From: Labrys sedimenti
Lineage (GTDB): Bacteria; Pseudomonadota; Alphaproteobacteria; Rhizobiales; Labraceae
Reading direction: 5' to 3'
Assembly (NCBI RefSeq): GCF_034424805.1
Contig: NZ_JAXOUF010000011.1
Span: 62,001 to 126,000 of the forward strand
DNA: 64,000 nucleotides
In this document: positions 57,786 through 64,000 of the stretch, in pieces
How positions within the stretch are numbered: the stretch's first letter is position 1
How the letters are laid out: every line of letters starts with the position of its first letter
The notes under the pieces: model-generated
What the model was told of the DNA's origin: nothing
Database searches by the model: none
The model's input: only the letters and a program-made list of their open reading frames with translations
Translations under genes and position numbers: made by a program

Positions 57786-60569
57786 CTATTGCCGCGGTTC
57801 CTGTCCGGACCCGATTTTGGGTCCGAACAACAGGCGCTGATAGACGAGGCCGATGCCGATCAGGGCAACGCCGAGCCCCATGAAGGACAAGGCGCGCCAG
57901 ATCCCCTCCAGCTCCGACATGTCGAACAGGAAGGCCTTGGCGACAGCCAGCATGATCACGATGGCCGAGCCCAGGCGGATGGCCCGCGCCTTTGCCCAGA
58001 TACCGAGGGCAAGCAGCGCCAGGCCGTAAATCAGCCAGGCGATGGTATAGCCCCAGTTCTCGGCAGAGGAGATCGAGGCGAAATCGGGCACACCGTCGGC
58101 AAAGATCTTGCGCACTTCCAGCGTGACATAGACGAAGCCGAGCGCGAAGGCACAGATCCCGCTTAGCAGGGCGAAGGGGGCGTTCTCCATGCCCAGATTC
58201 TTCGGTTCGTTCTTGCCGGCGCCGCGGCCATACCAGTGCCAGAACAGCGCCGCTGTCCCCGCCAGCAGGGCCGGCAGGGCGTAGCCCGGCAGCAACGCGT
58301 TGAACAGGGCACCGCCGCCGATCATCTCGCCGCTGACCGCGGGATTGGCGGTGATCAGCGGCCCCGAGACTGTCAGGCAGAGCGCGATGATGACGCTGAT
58401 CGGCGCCGCTGCCCGGTAGACCGCGCTGGTTGTCGCCCCGGAGCGATAGATCAACGCCATCGAGGCGGCAAAGGCGAGCGCCGTGTAGAGCCCGGCCTCG
58501 GCGAGGGACATGCCGGGATGAGCGGCTTCCTCGGCGCCGCGCAGGCCGAGGCGGATGGCAAAGACCACCGCCACGCAGGCCAGCAGAATGGCGCCGAGAT
58601 CGAGGATCGCGGCGGGAATATCGATCTTGCGCCGGCGCAGGAGAATGCCGCCATAATAGAACGCCGCCGCCGGCACGGCATAGCGCAACACGATATCCTG
58701 CCAATCCGGGAAGCGTTCGAGGCTGGCACCGGCCAAGGTCCAGGCTCCTCCCATGCGCGCCAGCACCAGCAGGACGAATCCGGCAGCGCACCAGCGCAGG
58801 GCCGGCAGCGGCCGCAGGGTCGAGACCCAGGCCGCGCCGAGTGCCGACAGGCCGAAAGCCAGTGTGAGCGGGGAATCGGCAATCAGGAAGGTGAGCGTCA
58901 GCGCCACTGCCGAAGCGCTCGCGACGGCATGGAGGGAGGAACCCGCCCCCGGTGTCCCATCCTGCACCGCCTGCCTCTCCAGCCGCAGGAAACGCTCGGT
59001 CGTCGCGGCAAAAAGCACCGCCAGCCCGGCTGCCACCGCCCCGAAGGGCAGGCTGGCGCGCAGGCTCTCGATGCGCAGATAGGCGATGGCCAGCGCGAAG
59101 ATCGGGGTTCCCGTCCCCGCCAGCGCCAGCGCCAATGCCGGCCATTGCGGCCTGGGATGGCGCATCAGGCTGATCGTGGTGGCCAGCAGCAGCACGGCAG
59201 CCGGAATGATCGCGATCTCAAGATAGGCCTGGAGCGCATCCGGCATCAGGAAGGGCAGATAGAGATGCCCCGGCACCACCACCAGCGGCTCGGCAGCGAT
59301 CTGCCCACCGATCGGCCAGATCCACAGGCAGGCCAGGCCCGCCAGGCCGGCGATCCCCGCCGCCGGGGCGAGTGCATCGAAGGCGAGCGCGGCCGCCAGC
59401 GCCAGCGCCATCACGATCAGCAGCGTGGCAAGCGAGGCATGCCCGAACACATCGGCGCCGGCGAAGGAGACGGCCAGGACCGCAAGGCCCCCGACCGCAC
59501 CAAGGCCGATGGGGTCGAAGCGTTGATAGGTCTTGCCGTGATGAGGCTCATAGATCAGCACCGCGCCGACCAAGGCCGACAAGGCAAGGATGTAGAACAC
59601 CATGGCGCCGGTGTCCTCGCCCATGATGCTGCCCAGGACGAAGCCATAGCAGAAGGCACCGATACCAGCGGCGATGGCGAGCCAGCGCCAGAGCCGAATG
59701 CGCGCCAGCATGAAGGCGGCCGCCGTCACCACCACGACATAGAGGGCAAGAGCCCAGGGATTGGGCTGGTTCGAGGAAACCAGCAGCGGAGCGCCATAGG
59801 CGCCGACAAGGCCAAGCCCTGCAAGCCAGGGGCCATGCAGCGCTGCCGCATACATGGTGGCGATGCCGACCAGGCCGAGCAGCACGAAAGCCTGGGCCGG
59901 GCTGAGGAAATCATAGAGTGCATAGGCGGCATAGACGGTGGCGAAGAGGGCCACCGTGCCCGCGGCCGTGACCACGCCGGGAATATAGGCCGCCTGCGCC
60001 GTCGTAGGCGCCACGGGCCGGCGCCTCAGATATTCGCCGCCGGCGATGAGCGCCAGCGAGAAGACGAGGCCGGCCAGGATGCGCGCGCCAGGACCGAGGA
60101 GTTCCTCCTCGATGGCATATCGCACGAGGAAGGCACCGCCGAGTGCCAGCGCCAATCCGCCGACCCAGACGGCCCAGCGCGTTCCGAGCTTCTCCTCCAG
60201 GCTGACTTTGGGCTTGTCGGGTGCCTGTCGGCGCGCGGTCTGCGCGGAAACTGCCGGCACCGGCTCCGGCCTGGCTGGCGCCGGCTCGACGGCCGGTGAC
60301 TTCTCGACAGGCACGGCAGCGGGAACCGGCGCAACCGCTTCCCGCACGGGTTCCGCGGCCTTTTTCTCTTCCGCCACCGCCGACGTAACCGCCCTGGCGG
60401 CGTCAACCGTCATCGAGCGCTGGCCCGCCAGCTGGCGAACCCTTTCCTCCAGCTCCTGCACCCTGCGCCTGAGGCCGAGTGTCATCACAAAGGCGACGAT
60501 CGCCAGCACCGGAAAGGCGAGCACCAGCAGGCCGATGAGGAGGAAGGCGCTTTCTTCGGACATGCTCAC
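57786..60569 (-). CDS. DUF2339 large polytopic membrane protein
   Basis: 927 aa. N-terminal helix (10-30), a coiled-coil (LGLRRRVQELEERVRQLAGQ), a Pro/Ala/Glu-rich linker (60-120), then more than twenty hydrophobic segments. SLEEKLGTRWAVWVGGLALALGGAFLVRYAIEE near 124-156 is the strong signature of DUF2339, seen in many Gram-negatives. Function in the family is unknown; an envelope or transport role is possible. The 178-aa gene follows at six bases. Confidence 0.9.
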   Translation of the reverse strand: MSMSEESAFLLIGLLVLAFPVLAIVAFVMTLGLRRRVQELEERVRQLAGQRSMTVDAARAVTSAVAEEKKAAEPVREAVAPVPAAVPVEKSPAVEPAPARPEPVPAVSAQTARRQAPDKPKVSLEEKLGTRWAVWVGGLALALGGAFLVRYAIEEELLGPGARILAGLVFSLALIAGGEYLRRRPVAPTTAQAAYIPGVVTAAGTVALFATVYAAYALYDFLSPAQAFVLLGLVGIATMYAAALHGPWLAGLGLVGAYGAPLLVSSNQPNPWALALYVVVVTAAAFMLARIRLWRWLAIAAGIGAFCYGFVLGSIMGEDTGAMVFYILALSALVGAVLIYEPHHGKTYQRFDPIGLGAVGGLAVLAVSFAGADVFGHASLATLLIVMALALAAALAFDALAPAAGIAGLAGLACLWIWPIGGQIAAEPLVVVPGHLYLPFLMPDALQAYLEIAIIPAAVLLLATTISLMRHPRPQWPALALALAGTGTPIFALAIAYLRIESLRASLPFGAVAAGLAVLFAATTERFLRLERQAVQDGTPGAGSSLHAVASASAVALTLTFLIADSPLTLAFGLSALGAAWVSTLRPLPALRWCAAGFVLLVLARMGGAWTLAGASLERFPDWQDIVLRYAVPAAAFYYGGILLRRRKIDIPAAILDLGAILLACVAVVFAIRLGLRGAEEAAHPGMSLAEAGLYTALAFAASMALIYRSGATTSAVYRAAAPISVIIALCLTVSGPLITANPAVSGEMIGGGALFNALLPGYALPALLAGTAALFWHWYGRGAGKNEPKNLGMENAPFALLSGICAFALGFVYVTLEVRKIFADGVPDFASISSAENWGYTIAWLIYGLALLALGIWAKARAIRLGSAIVIMLAVAKAFLFDMSELEGIWRALSFMGLGVALIGIGLVYQRLLFGPKIGSGQEPRQ

Positions 60570-60879
60570 CCGTGGCAGGTCATTACAGCGCGGGCTCCGC
60601 GCGGAGTCAGGTTATGATCGCCGACGATCGGCCCGGCAATCGAAGCTGCTTTGATTGTGGACAAGGTCTTTGCCGTCACGACAAGCGTAGCGCGCCAATG
60701 CAGCAGCAACAATTGCCGCACCGGTAAGCTTCCGTTTGCTTCACGACGCTCGCATCGACGATGCGATAATCATGCCGTCCACAAACGCAACTTCGATGCC
60801 AGCCATACGCGGGAATCCGGATCTTGGGTATCCCGCCGGATACAGGAGCTGTGGATGTCCTCTCCGGGAGACTTGCCAG
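60570..60879. other. 310-base gap between DUF2339 and the cell-wall hydrolase gene
   Basis: Both flanking genes are on the minus strand, so this is downstream of the hydrolase and upstream of DUF2339. No convincing reading frame or terminator was recognised; the DUF2339 promoter should be near 60600. Confidence 0.4.
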
Positions 60880-62265
60880 TCACGCCCACCATTTGACGCG
60901 ATAGAAGATGTGCTTGCCGATTTTGTCCTTCTCGCGCATGTCGCGCACCCAGCGCGGACGGACATAATTGGCGTGATAATGCGTGGCGTTGCCGACTTCG
61001 GGGATCCAGTCCTTGGCGTTCATCACCCGCTCGGCGAGGACCAGGGCCTGTTCCCAGGGCTCCTTCTCGGTCACCTTGTCAGCGACGAGATCGCAGGCGA
61101 AGGAAAACTGGCAACCGCCATAGCGCTTGTTGCTGGCGCCCTGATAGACCACGTCGCAGACATTCTTGGGATAGAAGGGGGAGCGCAGGCGGTTGATGAT
61201 GACCTGGGCGACGGCCACCTGCCCTTCCCGGCTCTCGCCGCGCGCCTCGAAATAGATCGCCGTCGCCAGGCATGTCTGTGCCTTGGTGAACGCGGCCGGC
61301 GGCAAGTCGAGCGGGCGGGCCTTGCCATCGTCCAGCCCGGGCAGGCCGGCGATGCGCGATTTCTTCTGTGCATCGGTCAAGCCCTCGTCACTGCCGATTT
61401 CGGGCATGGTCTGGGCATCGTCCGGCGTCATCACCGGCTGCACGTTCGCCAGAGCCACTACCGGCTGCAGAGCACCCGGCTCGGCCATGGCGAGTTCGAC
61501 CGGCAGCGCCTCGTCGGCACGGGTGGTGCTGCTGGTCAGGCTGGCAAGGTCGGGGCGGCTGGCCGCCGGCGACATGCCGCCAGCCGGGGCCAGCGAATGA
61601 TCGAGAGGCACGGCTCCGTCATGTCCGCCGAGCTCGGCGTCGGCAATCGAGAGCCGCTCGGCAAGCTTGGTGACGACGATGGCGCTGAGCCGGGACGGCT
61701 GGAATTGCTGCAGGCCTTCGGCGGTCTCGGGCGGCTGGAGCTTGCGCGACAGGCGCCCCATCGGCCTGGCACCGACCTTGGGCATCAGCACATGCGGATC
61801 GCCCAATGCCATATAGGCAACATTCTCTCCGGCACCCCGGTCTGGCCGGCGATCACCCTTGGCGGTCCGGATCACCTCGGGCCAGATCGTCATGCCTTTC
61901 TTGGTGGCATCCCGGATCGGCGCGCTGGGCGGACCGACATCGTCGGGAAGAGGCATGAAATCGCTTCGGCTCGGCGTCAGCGTCAGGCTGGCGGGCATGG
62001 CCCGCAGCGTGAAGCCGTCTCCGAAGGCCGTCTGCGGCGCCGAACCGATATCGGCAAGGCTGAGCTGCGGCATCGCGAACAGCCCGGCCCGCATCACCGA
62101 AGCGCGACGTGCACCCAGCACACCCACACCGCCCTGCAGGGCGCCATGCATGCTGGCGGCAACGGCCGGGCTCGCCTGCACGGCGGTCGAGCGGCGATAC
62201 ATCATCGTGCTGGTGGCGCCAGCGCAGAGCAGAAGGGCGATGATGACGGGCCGGCGCAGCAGCAT
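60880..62265 (-). CDS. Cell-wall hydrolase of the SleB/Hydrolase_2 type
   Basis: 461 aa. A membrane helix or signal at 1-20 (PVIIALLLCAGATSTMM). A long low-complexity region follows (about 30-320). The C-terminal domain (about 330-460) is Hydrolase_2: LATAIYFEARGESREGQVAVAQVIINR with catalytic Glu, then NVCDVVYQGASNKRYGGCQFSFACD and ATHYHANYVRPRW. Family: SleB cuts cortex peptidoglycan in spore formers; in Alphaproteobacteria the homologues are envelope hydrolases thought to act in division or growth. Divergent from the uracil-DNA glycosylase gene across two big hairpins. Confidence 0.9.
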   Translation of the reverse strand: MLLRRPVIIALLLCAGATSTMMYRRSTAVQASPAVAASMHGALQGGVGVLGARRASVMRAGLFAMPQLSLADIGSAPQTAFGDGFTLRAMPASLTLTPSRSDFMPLPDDVGPPSAPIRDATKKGMTIWPEVIRTAKGDRRPDRGAGENVAYMALGDPHVLMPKVGARPMGRLSRKLQPPETAEGLQQFQPSRLSAIVVTKLAERLSIADAELGGHDGAVPLDHSLAPAGGMSPAASRPDLASLTSSTTRADEALPVELAMAEPGALQPVVALANVQPVMTPDDAQTMPEIGSDEGLTDAQKKSRIAGLPGLDDGKARPLDLPPAAFTKAQTCLATAIYFEARGESREGQVAVAQVIINRLRSPFYPKNVCDVVYQGASNKRYGGCQFSFACDLVADKVTEKEPWEQALVLAERVMNAKDWIPEVGNATHYHANYVRPRWVRDMREKDKIGKHIFYRVKWWA

Positions 62266-62299
62266 GGACGAGGCTCACAGGTTCAACCAACACGGCCTA

Positions 62300-62348
62300 T
62301 GCAGGTTCTCCATGATCGCGCCCGTGGCGTGATCATGGAGAACCTGCA
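62300..62348. repeat. Palindrome 1 of a tandem pair (23-bp arms, 3-base loop)
   Basis: TGCAGGTTCTCCATGATCGC...pairs with ...GATCATGGAGAACCTGCA; arms 62300-62322 and 62326-62348, one G-T pair, loop CGT. Almost a perfect dyad in the divergent region between the hydrolase and glycosylase genes. Confidence 0.9.
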
Positions 62349-62363
62349 AGATTTCAAACATCT

Positions 62364-62413
62364 GCAGACAATCTCGATACTGCCCATTCGTGGGCAGTAT
62401 CGAGATTGTCTGC
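62364..62413. repeat. Palindrome 2 of a tandem pair (23-bp perfect arms, TTCG loop)
   Basis: GCAGACAATCTCGATACTGC... with its exact reverse complement; arms 62364-62386 and 62391-62413, loop TTCG. Sixteen bases after palindrome 1. As RNA it would be an extremely stable UUCG tetraloop hairpin on the plus strand (CGAA on the other). Confidence 0.92.
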
Positions 62414-62486
62414 CTGGCCGATGAGTTCATTGATGATGCATTAACCTTGATGGGGAGTTAACAGAGCGCGCCAGCCTGTTCCAACC

Positions 62487-63359
62487 ATGGAAGGATTGCT
62501 CTATCCTCGCGCCATGATGTCCTCGCCAATGCCCCCCGAACAGATCGTCGCGCTGCTGCAATGGTATGCCGACATGGGCGTGGACATTGCGATCGGCGAC
62601 GAGCCCGTCGACCGTTTCGCCGAAAGCGCCCTGCCGCCTGCCTCCCCCGCGCGCGCCCTTCCCGAACCGGAACCGGCACGTCGGACGCCCACCGCCACGG
62701 CTCAGCCCCGCATGGCCTCCCCCGCCCCTTCCATGTTGACCACCTCGCCGGACGCGGTGGAACTGGCGGCCCGCGAACAGGCACGCAGTGCCCGCACGCT
62801 GGACGAATTGCGGGACCTGCTCGAGCGCTTCGACGGCTGCGCCCTCAAGGCCACGGCGAACCGTCTCGTCTTTGCCGATGGCGCGCCCGACGCCGAGGTG
62901 ATGTTCGTGGGCGAAGCGCCGGGACGCGACGAGGACATCCAAGGCAAGCCCTTCGTCGGCCGCTCCGGCCAGTTGCTCGACCGCATGCTCACCGCCATCG
63001 GGCTCGACCGCACCAAGGCCTATATCGCCAATGTCGTGCCCTGGCGCCCGCCCGGCAATCGCGATCCGACCCCGCAGGAGACCACGATCTGCCGTCCCTT
63101 CATCGAAAGGCAGATCGAACTGGTCGCGCCCAAGGTCCTGGTCTGCCTCGGCGCCCGCAGCGCCCAGGCGCTGCTCGGCGTTACCGACGGTATCCTGAAA
63201 CTGCGCGGCCGCTGGCTGGACTACGATCTGGGCGGCAAGCGTATCCGGGCGATCGCCACGCTGCATCCGGCCTATCTGTTGCGCCAGCCGATGCAAAAAC
63301 GCCTGGCCTGGCGTGATTTCCGCGCCATCCGCGCGGCACTCGAGCAAGACGCCCCCTGA
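62487..63359 (+). CDS. Uracil-DNA glycosylase, family 4
   Basis: 290 aa from ATG 62487; Met at residues 10-11 (62514) is an alternative start. It removes uracil from DNA. Motif A GEAPGRDEDIQGKPFVGRSG near 142-161 and motif B HPAYLLRQP near 264 are typical of type 4 (UdgA-like) enzymes. Cys in FDGCALKATANRLVFADG near 117, ICRPF and VLVCLGARSAQALLG can hold the 4Fe-4S cluster. The 110-residue N-terminal extension with a Pro/Ala-rich linker is common in Hyphomicrobiales. Confidence 0.94.
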   Translation: MEGLLYPRAMMSSPMPPEQIVALLQWYADMGVDIAIGDEPVDRFAESALPPASPARALPEPEPARRTPTATAQPRMASPAPSMLTTSPDAVELAAREQARSARTLDELRDLLERFDGCALKATANRLVFADGAPDAEVMFVGEAPGRDEDIQGKPFVGRSGQLLDRMLTAIGLDRTKAYIANVVPWRPPGNRDPTPQETTICRPFIERQIELVAPKVLVCLGARSAQALLGVTDGILKLRGRWLDYDLGGKRIRAIATLHPAYLLRQPMQKRLAWRDFRAIRAALEQDAP

Positions 63360-63577
63360 ATGCACACGAGGACGCAGCCCCTCTCCCTTGAAGATGGGGA
63401 GAGGGCAATCATGACGCATTTTGGTAAAACTGTATTTCCCTACGTAAGCACCGGCTAGAGCCCCTGTAACGGGCTTTGCGAAGACATATTTATTGGGTAT
63501 GGCTTGAGCAGTTGAAATCACCATGCCGGCCCTCACAGCGATGGACGGCCGGCATTCGGGGAGCAGGAGACAGGGCG

Positions 63578-64000
63578 ATGAAACTCGACGATATGCGCGC
63601 TTCCGACAATGTCGACGATCGTCGCGGTGAAGGCGGTGGTTTCGGCGGCGGTGGCGGCGGCGGCGGTGGTTTCCCGGGCGGACGAGGCGGCATCGGCCTG
63701 GGCGGCCTGGTGATCGTGGCCGCGCTCTATTTCCTCGTTGGCCCCGAAGCGGCCTTCAATGCCCTGCAGGGCCTCAGTGGCGGCGGTGAGCCGCAGATCC
63801 AGGAACAACAGCAGCCGCGTCCCTCCAGCCAGACAGGTGGAGCCACCGACGCTTCGGGCACCTTCGTGCGCAAGATCCTGGGTTCGACCGAGGATACCTG
63901 GACCAAGCTGTTTCAGGAACAGGTCAAAGGCAGAAGCTACCAGCCGACCGAGCTGGTGTTGTTCAGCGGCGTGACACGATCGGCCTGCGGCACGGCCCAA
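63578..64000 (+). CDS. YpfJ-type neutral zinc metallopeptidase, truncated by window end
   Basis: 141 codons to the edge, from ATG 63578 with AGGAG upstream. MKLDDMRASDNVDDRRGEGG is followed by a Gly-rich stretch and one membrane helix (IGLGGLVIVAALYFLV), then FVRKILGSTEDTWTKLFQEQ and LVLFSGVTRSACGTAQ. This is the N-terminal half of the YpfJ family (membrane-anchored predicted zinc peptidases with a later HExxH, outside the window). Function in the family is unproven. Confidence 0.85.
   Translation, partial: MKLDDMRASDNVDDRRGEGGGFGGGGGGGGGFPGGRGGIGLGGLVIVAALYFLVGPEAAFNALQGLSGGGEPQIQEQQQPRPSSQTGGATDASGTFVRKILGSTEDTWTKLFQEQVKGRSYQPTELVLFSGVTRSACGTAQ

Noticed and set aside
58236..60299. 687-codon plus-strand frame opposite DUF2339
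   Set aside because: Very Arg/Gln/Gly-rich composition typical of the complement of a membrane protein; DUF2339 is clear on the minus strand.
62300..62413. Intrinsic terminators
   Set aside because: The flanking genes are divergent, so no transcript ends here, and no T-run follows either stem.

Overview
The window is about 63-65% GC and almost wall to wall with genes in their own frame. Its gene families (DUF1330, TIGR02301, DUF1045 and DUF1007 proteins, a type 4 uracil-DNA glycosylase, an ECF41 sigma factor, an alphaproteobacterial SleB-type hydrolase, the fabI-aroC-dnaJ-pdxH neighbourhood) point to a chromosomal segment of an alphaproteobacterium of the order Hyphomicrobiales (Rhizobiales). 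The genus cannot be set from the sequence alone. No rRNA, tRNA, CRISPR array, prophage or insertion sequence was seen.

Layout. 0-7.4 kb: housekeeping block with a HAD phosphatase (cut by the window edge), a CbpA/DnaJ-like co-chaperone, aroC, a PsiF-like secreted protein, a histidine phosphatase, fabI, an SDR, pdxH and a lipoprotein. 7.6-10.1 kb: two tiny orphan genes, then two adjacent dead genes, a LuxR-type regulator with two in-frame stops and an hchA-type DJ-1 gene with a frameshift and a stop. 10.3-18 kb: L,D-transpeptidase, a von Willebrand A protein, small unknowns, a MATE exporter and an alpha/beta hydrolase. 18-29.4 kb: gamma-glutamyltransferase, an HxlR/oxidoreductase divergent pair with a clear operator, a nickel/cobalt exporter pair, a sigma/anti-sigma-like pair, an HTH-RibB fusion, an AldR/Ald divergent pair and a sulfotransferase joined to a DUF1232-like membrane domain. 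29.9-42.3 kb: tRNA threonylcarbamoyladenosine synthesis, an acyl-CoA dehydrogenase with an SDR, a histone-deacetylase-like amidohydrolase, Nudix/TIGR02301, a SRAP protein with altered active site, DD-carboxypeptidase and three catabolic enzymes. 42.5-51.8 kb: gluconokinase, an rRNA methyltransferase, dxs-tlyA, xseB, a rhomboid with a long N-terminal domain, dihydroorotase and YgfZ. 51.8-64 kb: an ECF41 sigma factor coupled to a flavodoxin with a matching promoter, a luciferase-like oxidoreductase, a three-gene tag/HD/phosphatase run, a DUF2339 giant membrane protein, a cell-wall hydrolase, uracil-DNA glycosylase and the start of a YpfJ-like metallopeptidase.

The unifying non-coding feature is a family of about 100-bp two-hairpin repeats scattered between genes (at least eight full or partial copies, often as inverted pairs), plus a second, related family. 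One copy has been captured inside a coding sequence, where it encodes most of the N-terminus of a small lipoprotein. Other long inverted repeats (36-bp perfect arms at 34,969-35,060; nested palindromes at 43,147-43,215; two back-to-back 49-50 nt hairpins at 62,300-62,413) show that this genome carries several intergenic palindrome families.

I did not find an obvious new defence or biosynthetic system. The best leads for new biology are the SRAP protein that has lost three of four catalytic residues, the HTH-RibB fusion with two possible starts and upstream palindromes, the sulfotransferase-DUF1232 fusion, and the repeat-derived lipoprotein N-terminus.
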